64,000 nucleotides of DNA, taken from assembly GCF_013255915.1 (NCBI RefSeq), contig NZ_CP053896.1:2294001-2358000 (forward strand), in the 5' to 3' direction. The DNA is from Providencia rettgeri. Lineage in GTDB: Bacteria; Pseudomonadota; Gammaproteobacteria; Enterobacterales; Enterobacteriaceae. The position numbers and the translations under genes were made by a program. This document shows positions 17,117 to 26,583 of this stretch, piece by piece; the stretch's first letter is position 1; each line of letters begins with the position of its first letter. The notes under the pieces were generated by a model. It searched no databases and had not been told where the DNA came from. It saw only the letters and a program-made list of their open reading frames with translations.

Positions 17117-19456
17117 TTATTTTTTAGGAATAGAAGTTCCCCAGTCCATGTAATCTTTAGGGGGTTCCAACTTCAGGATGAAATGCTGTTCAGGCTTGGC
17201 TTTTGGTGCTAAAGGTACTGACGGCGGGGTTGCGAAGGAAATGCCACCGCGTACAAATTGTTTGAAAGTCCCACTCTTGGCGACACCACCAGTTAAACCA
17301 AATGAGAAATTAAAACCGGAAGATTGCCAAAATTCTGTATTATTGCGAATGAGATATTGGTATTCCTTGCCAATGCGTGTGGCAACATATACGCGATCGG
17401 AAAGCTCTCCCAAATATAGACCTGTAACAACACCGACTTCTAGGCCTCTGAATAAAATAGGCGTGCCAACTTGAACGGAGCCGACATCACTCGCATCAAG
17501 GTAAATAGTTAAACCGTCTAGATAACGCGAGTCTGTAATATTTGCAGCTTGTAATTCAAATTGATAACGGCTTTTATTATTACGTCCTGGCTCAGCACTA
17601 ATATAGGGTTGTAATATGCTATCTAAATTATTTAAACCCGCAGGGGATAATTCAGGTGTTACAACTGCGAAACGGCTTCCTAACCGGGTAAAAGCACTGA
17701 CATATTCAGGGTATAGAATGGCTTTTGCTTGTACTTCACGTTTATCAGATGACAATTTTAATGATTCAATTTGGCCAATATTGATGCCCAAATAACGGAT
17801 AGGCATGCCTTCTGAGAGTTTTGATGCATCAAATGTTGTTAATGTAATGATGCTTCCTATTGCTTTCGCGGAGGTTTCATTTGGATAAAGTGTGTGTTGG
17901 CGAGCAGTATTGGCAACACCTCCATCCAGGTTATCAAAGCTAATAGCACCGCTAATGGCTCGGCTCAGCGGTGCCGCTTGAACGGTTAAACCATTACCAT
18001 TAAGTTGAACTTTTGCACCACCTTCAGCCCAAAATACACTGTTTTCAGTGAGTAAGTGAAGATATTCATTTGAGATATTTACATTGATCGCAAACCCAGC
18101 CTTGGTCGGTTTAATGGCAATTATTTTGCCGACTGCAAATTGGCGATAAAGAACAACAGAGCCTGCCTGAATGTCTGGTAATGTTGTGGTATTGAGAGTG
18201 ATAGTTGTGGGTGGTAAAGCCCCTAAAATACCCGCTTTTGCATTATCATCACTACGATATAAAGGAAAAGTTTCTGGGAGTTTTTCTTGGCTTTGTCCTG
18301 CTATCAGATGAATACCACCATCTAACCACTCTTGGGGAGTAGCTCCTTGGAATTGTAATCCATTAAGACCTAATTGGATATCCACTCGGCTATTAGCAAC
18401 AAACTTGCTGTCTTCTCGAACAAGATGTTGGAACTCATCATATATCAGGATATTAAAATTTACTTTCTCAGTTGCTAAGTGACGCTGTAACACCTCGCCA
18501 ATTTGAATGCCTTTATAAACAATAGGTTGACCTTTATCGACGCCATAAGTGTCATGTGCCCAAAGTGTTAGCAACAGGGGGTCTTTACCATCTTGTTCTG
18601 CGGTTTGGGCTATTTTTTTACTGTCTTGTAGGACAAATTTTTGCCCTTCTTCTGCTTGTGGGCTGTCTTGTGGTGAATCAAAAGCAATGGCGCCATTTAT
18701 AACAGCAGAAAGGCTTTCCATTTTTACGCTAGCGCCAGATTTAAGGTCAAAGCTGCCTTGTAGCCCTGACACATTCCAAAACTGGCTCTCTTTACGGACC
18801 AAGTGAACATAAGGTTTTTTGACAACGGCAGAAATGGAAACCCCTTGGTTATCAGGCAAAATGGTGTAGTCTGAAATATAACCAACAGGGACTTTCCGGT
18901 AATAAATAGGCGAGTTTTCATTCAGTGAGCCTAAATCTGGAGCAGTCAGGTGAATAAGTAATTCACCTTTATCAATGTCTAGCTGCGGTGGTGTGTCTTG
19001 TGCAACAAAAGAGAACTGTTCTGTTCCTGTGCTTGGTAACATACCAATGTAATTTCCACCAACTAAAGCATCAAGACCAGAAACACCCGCTAACGATGCT
19101 TTGGGGGTCACTAACCAAAATTTAGTCCCTGAATTTAAGGCTGGCCGCATATCTTTATTCACACTAGCAGTGACAATGATGGTTTTCATATTTTTACTGA
19201 TAGCAACAGATTGTACTAAACCTACTTCAACACCTTGATACCGGATAGGCGTTCTATTGGCGACGACTCCAGGTGCGGATGTAAACTCAATAGTGATATC
19301 CGTTCCTCGTTCAGCCCAATGTTGAAACAAAAGCCAGCCTGCAATGAAAATAGCGACTAAAGGCAATAGCCAGAAAGGCGAAATTTGCCTGCGTTTGCGT
19401 AATATGGCTTCTGATATTTCTTCAGAGGGTTCATTTTGTAGGTTTTGATTTTCCAT
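17117..19456 (-). CDS. letB: LetB (YebT) intermembrane lipid-transport MCE protein
   Basis: Periplasm-spanning tube that moves lipids between inner and outer membrane. The N-terminus has one membrane helix (about 28-46). Six MCE repeats follow, recognisable by segments such as PIRYQGVEVG, PIYYRKVPVG, PIVYKGIQIG, VVLYRQFAVG, PIRYLGINIG and PILFRGLEVG. Length is 779, about 100 residues shorter than the 877 of E. coli, whose protein has seven MCE rings, so one ring is missing. Its start overlaps the end of letA by 26 bases, indicating an operon with translational coupling. Confidence 0.92.
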   Translation of the reverse strand: MENQNLQNEPSEEISEAILRKRRQISPFWLLPLVAIFIAGWLLFQHWAERGTDITIEFTSAPGVVANRTPIRYQGVEVGLVQSVAISKNMKTIIVTASVNKDMRPALNSGTKFWLVTPKASLAGVSGLDALVGGNYIGMLPSTGTEQFSFVAQDTPPQLDIDKGELLIHLTAPDLGSLNENSPIYYRKVPVGYISDYTILPDNQGVSISAVVKKPYVHLVRKESQFWNVSGLQGSFDLKSGASVKMESLSAVINGAIAFDSPQDSPQAEEGQKFVLQDSKKIAQTAEQDGKDPLLLTLWAHDTYGVDKGQPIVYKGIQIGEVLQRHLATEKVNFNILIYDEFQHLVREDSKFVANSRVDIQLGLNGLQFQGATPQEWLDGGIHLIAGQSQEKLPETFPLYRSDDNAKAGILGALPPTTITLNTTTLPDIQAGSVVLYRQFAVGKIIAIKPTKAGFAINVNISNEYLHLLTENSVFWAEGGAKVQLNGNGLTVQAAPLSRAISGAISFDNLDGGVANTARQHTLYPNETSAKAIGSIITLTTFDASKLSEGMPIRYLGINIGQIESLKLSSDKREVQAKAILYPEYVSAFTRLGSRFAVVTPELSPAGLNNLDSILQPYISAEPGRNNKSRYQFELQAANITDSRYLDGLTIYLDASDVGSVQVGTPILFRGLEVGVVTGLYLGELSDRVYVATRIGKEYQYLIRNNTEFWQSSGFNFSFGLTGGVAKSGTFKQFVRGGISFATPPSVPLAPKAKPEQHFILKLEPPKDYMDWGTSIPKK

Positions 19457-20657
19457 AAGAATCCCAAATTAAACGGCTATCTAACCACTCAACAGCCAAA
19501 ATTGTTAAAATAACGGCTGAACCAAAATACAGTGCGGCTGGCCCCATAGTAAAAGACATGAGTTGATCACGGTTAACGAGTGTCATCATCAAGGCGATGA
19601 CAAATAAATCTAGCATTGACCAACGACCAATCCACGAAACAAACCTAAGTAATTTCATACGTAAAATAGGGTCAGTATTGCTTTTTAAATGGATAGAAAA
19701 CAGTAGCAATATCATAATAATAATCTTAATAAATGGAACCAGTATACTGGCGATGAATACAATAACTGCGATTGGCCAGTTACCTGAATCAATTAAAGAG
19801 ACAACCCCAGAATAAATGGTGTCTTCTAAGCGCTGTCCATTGAGATAAAAAATAGAGATTGGCATTAAATTAGCAGGAAACAATAACACCATGGCAGCAA
19901 TTAGTGCGGCCCAAGTTTTTTGTAAGCTATAAGGTTCCCGATAATGAAGAGGGCGATGACATCGTTTGCATTTCCCATTCCAATTTGCGGGCCCAGTGTA
20001 ATGGCAAGCCGTGCAAGTTAGCGAGTTATCTTGTACTTTTTTATTATTGATGGGATAAAATTTTTGCCATAACTCATCTAGGTTTATGTGGATGAGAATT
20101 AATAAACTGAGAATAGACATAGTAATAAAAGCCACTAAGCCATGCCCAATAAATACACTTGCGTAATCTTGCATTTTAATGGCGGCAATACCCAATGCTA
20201 TTAGGTAAACATCTAACATAACCCATTCTTTGATGTGGCTTAACACTAAAAGAATAGGCCGGAGATTCAAATTGATATGCTGACCAATAGATAACAATAA
20301 AATTAAAATTGGTAATAATAAGGGGGCTGCAATAGCACAAAAAGCCACTATACTGGCAGTAAATGGATCCCCTTGTTGATTAATTAAGCGTATACCTTCA
20401 ATGACATTTGCATTAATTTGGCTTCCTAGTAAATGAATAGAAATAAGGGGTTGCCAAAAAGCAATTGGAGCAAGCATCAGTAATGTGATAGCCAGTATTG
20501 ATAAACGGTTGAGTGACCAAGAACGTCCATCATTAAGTTGACTAAAACAGCAAGGGCAAACAACGACTTGTCGTACGTTGGCTCGTGGGGTTAGTAGCTT
20601 CTGATTGCAATGATTACAACGTTGAAAAAGCAAATCAGTGTGGTTAATGTAGTTCAT
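19431..20657 (-). CDS. letA: LetA (YebS) inner-membrane partner of LetB
   Basis: PqiA/LetA-family integral membrane protein, 408 residues (E. coli 427). Two halves each carry a zinc-ribbon: CNHCNQ...CPCC near residues 14-36 and CTACHYTG...CKRCHRP near 215-237. Each is followed by about four membrane helices. It is thought to feed lipids into the LetB tunnel. It is the first gene of the letA-letB operon and is transcribed divergently from msrC. Confidence 0.93.
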   Translation of the reverse strand: MNYINHTDLLFQRCNHCNQKLLTPRANVRQVVVCPCCFSQLNDGRSWSLNRLSILAITLLMLAPIAFWQPLISIHLLGSQINANVIEGIRLINQQGDPFTASIVAFCAIAAPLLLPILILLLSIGQHINLNLRPILLVLSHIKEWVMLDVYLIALGIAAIKMQDYASVFIGHGLVAFITMSILSLLILIHINLDELWQKFYPINNKKVQDNSLTCTACHYTGPANWNGKCKRCHRPLHYREPYSLQKTWAALIAAMVLLFPANLMPISIFYLNGQRLEDTIYSGVVSLIDSGNWPIAVIVFIASILVPFIKIIIMILLLFSIHLKSNTDPILRMKLLRFVSWIGRWSMLDLFVIALMMTLVNRDQLMSFTMGPAALYFGSAVILTILAVEWLDSRLIWDSYGKSKPTK

Positions 20658-20789
20658 ATTGACTCATTTTAGGTGGTTACCTAGATGTAATCTAGTGTAA
20701 AAAAATTTACCTCAAAGTGACAAATTGGTAACCTTAGGGCTACGCTTACAAACATTCGATTAATTGCTTGATTATTACAAGAAATAATT

Positions 20790-21272
20790 ATGGATAAAAA
20801 GAAGTATTATCTTGAACTTTCGGACAATCTCTCTGCATTACTTGCAGGTGAGTATGATTTAATTGCAACTTTAGCAAATACCAGTGCATTATTATATGAA
20901 TATTTAGAAGGGGTTAACTGGGCTGGTTTTTATCTCAGTAATGGGCAAGAATTAGTTCTGGGTCCTTTCCAAGGTAAAGTTGCGTGTGTTCGAATTCCTT
21001 TTGGTAAAGGCGTTTGTGGTACAGCTTTTAGTAATAACCAAGTTCAGCGTATAGAAGATGTTCATGCCTTCCCAGGTCATATTGCCTGTGATGCAGCAAG
21101 TAACGCTGAAATTGTGTTCCCTTTGGTAGTTAGTGGGCAAATTATCGGGGTTTTAGATATTGATAGCCCAAATATTAGCCAATTCGACCAAGAAGACGAA
21201 AAAGGGCTACAACACCTTGTAAACCAGTTGTGCCAACATCTGGCAATGTGTTCTATGCCTAAATATCACTAA
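20790..21272 (+). CDS. msrC: Free methionine-(R)-sulfoxide reductase MsrC
   Basis: GAF-domain reductase of free Met-R-sulfoxide, 160 residues. The three family cysteines are C66 (VACVRIP), C76 (KGVCGTA) and C100 (HIACDAASNAEIVFPL). Their 10 and 24 residue spacing matches the catalytic and resolving cysteines of E. coli MsrC (YebR). Divergent from letAB and upstream of proQ, as in E. coli. Together with msrB farther on, the cell can reduce both free and protein-bound R-sulfoxide. Confidence 0.93.
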   Translation: MDKKKYYLELSDNLSALLAGEYDLIATLANTSALLYEYLEGVNWAGFYLSNGQELVLGPFQGKVACVRIPFGKGVCGTAFSNNQVQRIEDVHAFPGHIACDAASNAEIVFPLVVSGQIIGVLDIDSPNISQFDQEDEKGLQHLVNQLCQHLAMCSMPKYH

Positions 21273-21382
21273 ATAATGGTCAGTTAAATTAATAGTAACG
21301 TGGCAATTGTCAGCAACACGATTATAATGTCGGCTTGTTCATGCCCGTGAGGTTGGCAAAATCGTTGTTATCAGGAAATTTC

Positions 21383-22072
21383 ATGGAAAATCAACCTAAG
21401 TTGAATAGTAGTAAAGAAGTTATCGCATTTCTAGCAGAGCGTTTTCCTCGCTGTTTTATCGCTGAAGGCGAAGCACGTCCGTTAAAAGTCGGAATTTTTC
21501 AAGATATCGTAGGATGCTTAAAAGAAGAAGATGGTATTAGCAAAACGCAATTGCGTTCTGCGTTACGCATGTATACTTCTAGCTGGCGTTATCTCTACGG
21601 TGTTAAAGAGGGCGCTAAACGCGTTGACTTAAATGGTGAAGATTGTGGTGAATTAGATGCAGAACATATTGCTCATGCGCGCCAACAATTAGCCGAGGCT
21701 AAAGCTCGCGTTCAAGCACAACGTGCTGAACAAAAAGCACAAAAACGTCCAGCAGCGAAAAAAGCGAGTGAGAAAACCCCTCGTAATCAAGATGCAGCTA
21801 AAGAAAAAACGCCTCGTCGCCGTCCGTCAGATAATAAAGAACGCTCGCAAAATACATCTGCTAAAGCCCCTCGTCGTAATACACCTGCGCCAGAGCAAAA
21901 TCTGAAATCAGTCACTGATATCAATACCCTTCAAATTGGTCAAACTTTGAAAGTGAAAGTCGGTACCAGTGTGATGGACGCCTCTGTGCTGGAAATTGCG
22001 AAAGATGGTGTTAGGGTTCAATTGCCAACAGGGCTGGCAATGATTGTACGCGCGGAACATTTAAAGTTCTGA
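21383..22072 (+). CDS. proQ: RNA chaperone ProQ
   Basis: Global RNA-binding protein, 229 residues from ATG 21383 (E. coli 232). The N-terminal FinO domain (about 1-115) has [26 protein letters not shown] and [14 protein letters not shown] Lys/Ala/Arg-rich linker (about 120-180) follows, then a Tudor-like domain starting [12 protein letters not shown]. The frame is open from a TTG at 21335, but AGGAAA before the 21383 ATG and the family start support the later site. Prc follows 19 bases downstream as in E. coli. Confidence 0.95.
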   Translation: MENQPKLNSSKEVIAFLAERFPRCFIAEGEARPLKVGIFQDIVGCLKEEDGISKTQLRSALRMYTSSWRYLYGVKEGAKRVDLNGEDCGELDAEHIAHARQQLAEAKARVQAQRAEQKAQKRPAAKKASEKTPRNQDAAKEKTPRRRPSDNKERSQNTSAKAPRRNTPAPEQNLKSVTDINTLQIGQTLKVKVGTSVMDASVLEIAKDGVRVQLPTGLAMIVRAEHLKF

Positions 22073-22091
22073 TACGGAGGTCAATCAGGTC

Positions 22092-24134
22092 ATGAACAAA
22101 CTTCTTAAAATTGCATTGGTGGTAAGTCTAGCGACTTTTGGCAGTGCAATAGCTAATACTCAAGCAGTGGCTCCGGTCACTGCGGCTCAGTTACCTGTCT
22201 TAAAACAGAGTGCACAGCACGGTACTGTGAGTGAAAGGGTCACCTCTCGGTTTACTCGCTCACATTATCGCCAATTCGATTTAGACAATGCGTTTTCTGG
22301 GAAGATATTTGATCGTTATCTCAATATGTTAGATTTCGGTCATAATGTTTTACTTCAATCCGATATTGACCAATACGCCAAAGATAAAGGCAAAGTGGGT
22401 CAGTGGCTTGAGGATGGCAAATTAGATACGTTCTATGACCTGTATAACCTGTCTCAGGAAAGACGTTTCGAGCGCTTTAAATATGCATTGGCTCGTTTAG
22501 AGCAACCCATCGATTTAAATGCGACTGATTCTATTGAAGTTGACCGTTCAAAATCACCATGGCCTAAAGATAAGCAAGAGCTTGATCGTCTATGGGACCA
22601 AAAAGTGCGTTATGATTGGTTGAATTTAAAACTATCAGGTAAAGATGATAAAGAAATCAAAGAGAAACTGACAAAACGCTATAATTTTGCGTTGCGGCGT
22701 TTAACGCAAGCGCAAAGTGAAGACGTTTTTCAATTGATAGTTAACTCTTTCGCTCGTGAAATCGATCCACACACAAGTTATCTGTCGCCTCGTAATACTG
22801 AACAATTTAATTCAGAAATGAGCTTATCATTAGAAGGAATTGGTGCGGTATTACAGCAAGATGACGAAAATACGGTTATTAACTCATTAGTTGCTGGGGG
22901 GCCAGCTGCTAAAAGTAAAGAGCTAAAAGTCGGCGATAAAATTATCGGTGTTGGCCAAACGGGTAAACCTATTGTTGATGTGGTTGGCTGGCGCCTTGAT
23001 GATGTGGTTGCTTTAATTAAAGGCCCGAAAGGAAGTAAAGTTCGGTTAGAAGTCGTTTCTGATACTAAAGGGGCGAAACCTCATATTGTCACCATAGTTC
23101 GGGAGCAGATCCGACTGGAAGACCGAGCGGTCAAACTGACGATTAAACAGCAAGGTAAAGATAAAGTTGCTGTTTTAGATATTCCTGGTTTTTATGTTGG
23201 TTTAACCAATGATGTTAAAACTCAATTGCAAAACTTGGCTAAAGATAATGTTTCCGCATTGGTTATTGATTTACGCGGTAATGGTGGTGGAGCATTAACC
23301 GAAGCGGTTTCTTTATCAGGTTTGTTTATTCCGAAAGGGCCAATTGTTCAAGTTCGTGATAACAACGGTCAAGTTCGCCAAGATATTGATGATGACGATG
23401 TTATTTATTATAAGGGGCCTCTTGTTGTTTTAGTCGACCGCTTTAGTGCATCCGCATCTGAGATTTTTGCTGCAGCAATGCAAGATTATGGCAGAGCGAT
23501 GATTGTTGGGGAACCGACCTTTGGTAAAGGAACTGTTCAGCAGCACCGTAGTTTGAGCCGTGTTTACGATCAAATGCTAAAACCAGAATGGCCTTCATTA
23601 GGTTCTGTCCAATATACCATTCAGAAGTTTTACCGAGTTAATGGTGGTAGCACACAACGTGAAGGTGTAACCCCTGATGTGATAATGCCTACAGGCCAAG
23701 ACCCAGCTGAAACTGGAGAAAGCTTTGAGGACAATGCATTACCATGGGATAGTATTCCACCGGCAAAATATACACCTGTTGGTAATGTGTCTTCTGATTT
23801 ATCACCAATAAAAACTCAGCATTTGGCACGTATTAGCAAAGACCCTGAATTCAACTATATTGATGAAGATATTGCTCGCTATAAAGTAAACAAAGAGAGT
23901 AAGAATCTTATTTCGCTCAACTATGCAGAGCGCCAAAAAGAAGATTCAGAACTTGAAGCGACAAAATTGAAACGTATAAATGAACGTAATACTCGGGAAG
24001 GTAAACCACTATTGAAATCAATTGATGATTTGCCTAAAGATTACGAAGGGCCAGACCCATACCTCGATGAAACGGTGAAAATGGCGATCGACTTAGCTAA
24101 TCAACATACTAAGCTATTATCAAATAATAAATAA
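22092..24134 (+). CDS. prc: Tail-specific periplasmic protease Prc
   Basis: Carboxy-terminal processing protease of 680 residues (E. coli 682). It has a signal peptide at 1-22. The PDZ domain holds the SLEGIGAVLQQDDE start and the KVGDKIIGVGQ core. The catalytic Ser lies in DRFSASASEIFAAAMQDYGRA (SASASE) and the Lys in PTFGKGTVQQ, giving a Ser-Lys dyad. It degrades tagged periplasmic proteins, trims PBP3 and, with NlpI, controls MepS. GGAGG lies before the start. Cotranscription with proQ is likely. Confidence 0.95.
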   Translation: MNKLLKIALVVSLATFGSAIANTQAVAPVTAAQLPVLKQSAQHGTVSERVTSRFTRSHYRQFDLDNAFSGKIFDRYLNMLDFGHNVLLQSDIDQYAKDKGKVGQWLEDGKLDTFYDLYNLSQERRFERFKYALARLEQPIDLNATDSIEVDRSKSPWPKDKQELDRLWDQKVRYDWLNLKLSGKDDKEIKEKLTKRYNFALRRLTQAQSEDVFQLIVNSFAREIDPHTSYLSPRNTEQFNSEMSLSLEGIGAVLQQDDENTVINSLVAGGPAAKSKELKVGDKIIGVGQTGKPIVDVVGWRLDDVVALIKGPKGSKVRLEVVSDTKGAKPHIVTIVREQIRLEDRAVKLTIKQQGKDKVAVLDIPGFYVGLTNDVKTQLQNLAKDNVSALVIDLRGNGGGALTEAVSLSGLFIPKGPIVQVRDNNGQVRQDIDDDDVIYYKGPLVVLVDRFSASASEIFAAAMQDYGRAMIVGEPTFGKGTVQQHRSLSRVYDQMLKPEWPSLGSVQYTIQKFYRVNGGSTQREGVTPDVIMPTGQDPAETGESFEDNALPWDSIPPAKYTPVGNVSSDLSPIKTQHLARISKDPEFNYIDEDIARYKVNKESKNLISLNYAERQKEDSELEATKLKRINERNTREGKPLLKSIDDLPKDYEGPDPYLDETVKMAIDLANQHTKLLSNNK

Positions 24135-24159
24135 TATTCTCTTAGTGTTTAACAGAATT

Positions 24160-24188
24160 AAGCCAGCGAAAGCTGGCTTAATTTTTTG
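24160..24188 (+). terminator. Terminator after proQ-prc
   Basis: AAGCCAGC-GAAA-GCTGGCTT with a stable GAAA tetraloop, followed by AATTTTTT. Confidence 0.88.
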
Positions 24189-24420
24189 AGTTTCTTTAAC
24201 GCTATCTTAATCCGCTTAGAAAATAGAAAATCAAATGTTAATTTATTATTAATTTTGGTGTTTTTAGTCAGCGACTATTAAATTGGTGAAGTTTTATTCT
24301 TTATTTATTTTATTTCCCCAAATGACTGACTGAAATTGATGATTAATTATAGGTTTCTTTACCTTTACTTAATTTATCCTAAACTTTTGGTATAGCTTTC
24401 CTTAACAACGAGACAATACC

Positions 24421-25071
24421 ATGCGTAAATTATTTGTAGGATTAATGGCAGTTAGTGTAATGATGATTGCATCTATAAATACAGCGAATGCAAGAAATTA
24501 CCCATGTTCTGGAAGTAAAGGGGGAATAGATCGCTGTGAAGATGGTAAATTTATTTGTAATGATGGTTCAACAAGTCGCTCAGAGCAAGTGTGTACCATA
24601 GAATTAAAAAATGATATTAACAGCAAAGCGAAAGCGGCTGGTGCTTCCATTGGTGCAGGTGTTGCTAAACAATCAAGTAAACCATCGGTTTCTGACTCAA
24701 TAAAGAGCACGAGTGATAAAGCCAGTAAAACAGCCTCTGATAAAGCAAGCAAAGCCAGTGATAAAGCATCAGATACAGCTAAGACAGTAAAAGAAAAAGC
24801 CGCTAAAACGACAGATAAAGAATCAGCAAAAGCGGTGAAAGAAAAAGCTAGCAAAGCGACAGATAAAGAATCAGTAAAAGCGGTGAAAGAAAAAGCTAGC
24901 AAAACGGCAGATAAAGAGCCAGCAAAAGCAGTGAAAGAGAAAGCTAGCAAAGCGGCAGATAAAGAATCAGCAAAAACGGTAAAAGAAAAAGCGTCTAAAG
25001 CCAAAGATAAAGAAACAGCTAAGACAGCAAAAGAGAAATCAACAAAATCGACTAAAGAGAAAACTAATTAG
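24421..25071 (+). CDS. Exported YdcA-like protein with six Lys/Ala-rich 16-residue repeats
   Basis: 216 residues. A signal peptide (1-24, ending NANA-type) leads to a small four-cysteine domain (residues 27-58: PCSGSKGGIDRC, GKFICNDGS, then a final C). That domain closely resembles E. coli YdcA, a 57-residue exported protein of unknown function. Residues 60-120 are Ser/Lys/Ala/Asp-rich. Residues 121-216 are six back-to-back 16-residue units of the form KAVKEKASKATDKESA, ending exactly at the C-terminus. The tail is strongly basic, lacks aromatic residues, and resembles histone H1 or LEA-type sequence. Function unknown; binding to anionic envelope polymers or nucleic acid is only a guess. It has its own terminator. 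Confidence 0.75.
   Translation: MRKLFVGLMAVSVMMIASINTANARNYPCSGSKGGIDRCEDGKFICNDGSTSRSEQVCTIELKNDINSKAKAAGASIGAGVAKQSSKPSVSDSIKSTSDKASKTASDKASKASDKASDTAKTVKEKAAKTTDKESAKAVKEKASKATDKESVKAVKEKASKTADKEPAKAVKEKASKAADKESAKTVKEKASKAKDKETAKTAKEKSTKSTKEKTN
24781..25068 (+). repeat. Six tandem 48-base coding repeats
   Basis: Units start at 24781, 24829, 24877, 24925, 24973 and 25021. Units 2-4 are the most alike at DNA level (GCGGTGAAAGAAAAAGCTAG-type), and the last is the most diverged. This looks like recent in-frame expansion and may vary in copy number between strains. Confidence 0.85.
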
Positions 25072-25106
25072 CGCGAGAACTAAACAACAGACAGCGATAG
25101 AACAGA

Positions 25107-25137
25107 ATAGTGCCACTTAATGTGGCATTATTTTTTA
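25107..25137 (+). terminator. Terminator after the repeat-protein gene
   Basis: TGCCAC-TTAAT-GTGGCA stem with a following run of T (25129-25136). Confidence 0.8.
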
Positions 25138-25488
25138 ATAGAGTGGAAGTAAAAGTAAATATTCATTCATTTGGCAAACAATGTGAGTGATAATATAGAT
25201 AAATACACTAAATTGTTTTTGGTGATTGGCTAACTAGCTTTATCGTTTCAATTACAAATAGCTTTGAATTTAAATGGTTACAAAATGAGCCTTTAAAAAC
25301 AAATGGTTAAATTCTTATTAAAGAAGTTATCATTTATTTAGAGCATAATGATGAGTTTTGAACGCAGCTATGTAAAGTTATGTTATTTTTTAGGGTTTTC
25401 GCGTTAATGCACTTGAAAAAGTGTGAAAAAACCTTATTTATAAAGTAAATTCTACGTATATTTGTTTTTACCAAGGAATACATAAAAA
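25138..25488. other. Upstream region of htpX
   Basis: AT-rich, no reading frame of note. It should hold the htpX promoter. A GTAAAGTTATGTTAT segment near 25372 resembles a CpxR box (GTAAA-N5-GTAAA) only in its first half, so no site is claimed, although htpX is Cpx-controlled in E. coli. Confidence 0.4.
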
Positions 25489-26370
25489 ATGATGAGAATT
25501 GCTTTATTCTTACTCACAAACTTAGCGGTTATGTTTGTGTTTGGGATAATCCTAAGCTTAACTGGGATCAGAGGTAGTAGTGTCCAAGGCCTCATGATCA
25601 TGGCTGGCCTATTTGGTTTTGGTGGTGCTTTCATATCACTACTGATGTCCAAATGGATGGCTCTAAAATCAGTGGGTGGTGAGGTTATTGAAACTCCACG
25701 TAACCAAACAGAACAGTGGTTAGTATCAACTGTTGAGCGTCAAGCAAAACAAGTTGGAATTCAGATGCCACAAGTGGCTATTTATCATGCTCCAGATATT
25801 AACGCGTTTGCAACAGGGGCTCGCCGTGATGCTTCGCTTGTTGCAGTAAGTACTGGGCTATTAGAAAATATGAGTCGTGATGAGGCGGAAGCTGTTATCG
25901 CTCATGAAATTAGCCACATCGCGAATGGTGACATGGTGACGATGACCTTATTACAAGGTGTGGTGAACACGTTCGTCATCTTTATTTCACGTATTATCGC
26001 ACAGGTTGCGGCAGGCTTTATGTCCAACAGTGATAACGAAAGTGAAAGTAGTAATGGTAACCCAATGGTTTATTTTGCGGTTTCTATGGTACTTGAAATC
26101 GTCTTCGGTATTTTGGCAAGCATCATTACTATGTGGTTCTCTCGTTATCGTGAGTTCCATGCGGACGCGGGTTCTGCAAAATTAGTCGGCCGTGAAAAGA
26201 TGATAGCTGCATTGCAACGGTTGAAAACGAGCTATGAGCCACAAGAAGAAGGCCGTTTGATGGCGTTTTGCATCAATGGTCGTGGTAAAGCATTCAGTGA
26301 ATTATTTTTATCACACCCACCATTAGACAAACGTATCGAAGCATTGCGCTCAGGTGAATATTTAAAATAG
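25489..26370 (+). CDS. htpX: Membrane zinc protease HtpX
   Basis: M48-family inner-membrane metalloprotease that degrades misfolded membrane proteins alongside FtsH. 293 residues, as in E. coli. There are two N-terminal helices (about 4-23 and 32-52). The zinc motif HEISH lies in [14 protein letters not shown], with the third ligand glutamate in [14 protein letters not shown]. Two more hydrophobic segments (about 157-178 and 193-215) follow. Adjacent to prc as in E. coli, though the repeat-protein gene is inserted between them here. Confidence 0.95.
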   Translation: MMRIALFLLTNLAVMFVFGIILSLTGIRGSSVQGLMIMAGLFGFGGAFISLLMSKWMALKSVGGEVIETPRNQTEQWLVSTVERQAKQVGIQMPQVAIYHAPDINAFATGARRDASLVAVSTGLLENMSRDEAEAVIAHEISHIANGDMVTMTLLQGVVNTFVIFISRIIAQVAAGFMSNSDNESESSNGNPMVYFAVSMVLEIVFGILASIITMWFSRYREFHADAGSAKLVGREKMIAALQRLKTSYEPQEEGRLMAFCINGRGKAFSELFLSHPPLDKRIEALRSGEYLK

Positions 26371-26419
26371 CCTAAATAATAGTCTAAAGTTAGCTTTAAG
26401 TTGACAACGATTTTAGTAT

Positions 26420-26456
26420 CTGCCCAGTAATAATTTAATTACTGGGCATTTTTATC
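26420..26456 (+). terminator. Terminator after htpX
   Basis: TGCCCAGTAAT pairs with ATTACTGGGCA around a six-base loop, then TTTTTAT. Confidence 0.85.
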
Positions 26457-26567
26457 TATACAATATGGTAAATATGCTCCCTCAAAATACCCATTCATAG
26501 CTAACAAACTCAATTCTAATTCTGACTCTCAATTAATTGTATTAATAACTGTAATCGATAAATCACA

Positions 26568-26583
26568 AGTGAGCTTACTCACA
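26568..26583. promoter_or_regulatory. CRP-like site upstream of the AGCS symporter
   Basis: AGTGAGCTTACTCACA matches TGTGA-N6-TCACA at nine of ten positions. It lies 133 bases before the symporter start, a usual activating position. The rest of the 345-base gap (26371-26715) holds only the htpX terminator and AT-rich DNA. Confidence 0.5.

Noticed and set aside
21335-21382. N-terminal extension of ProQ
   Set aside because: Requires a TTG start and lacks family similarity; ATG 21383 has a better ribosome-binding site.
24498-25004. Long open frame of 168 codons on the minus strand over the repeat gene
   Set aside because: It is the antisense of tandem coding repeats, low-complexity (Leu/Ala/Phe/Ser), with no ribosome-binding site. 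The plus-strand gene has a signal peptide and terminator.
24781-25068. Regular 48-base repeats as a possible CRISPR array
   Set aside because: There are no spacers, the unit is three-fold, and the repeats are translated in one frame to a regular 16-residue unit.
25370-25386. CpxR box upstream of htpX
   Set aside because: GTAAA is followed at the right spacing by GTTAT, not GTAAA; too weak to call although htpX is Cpx-controlled in E. coli.
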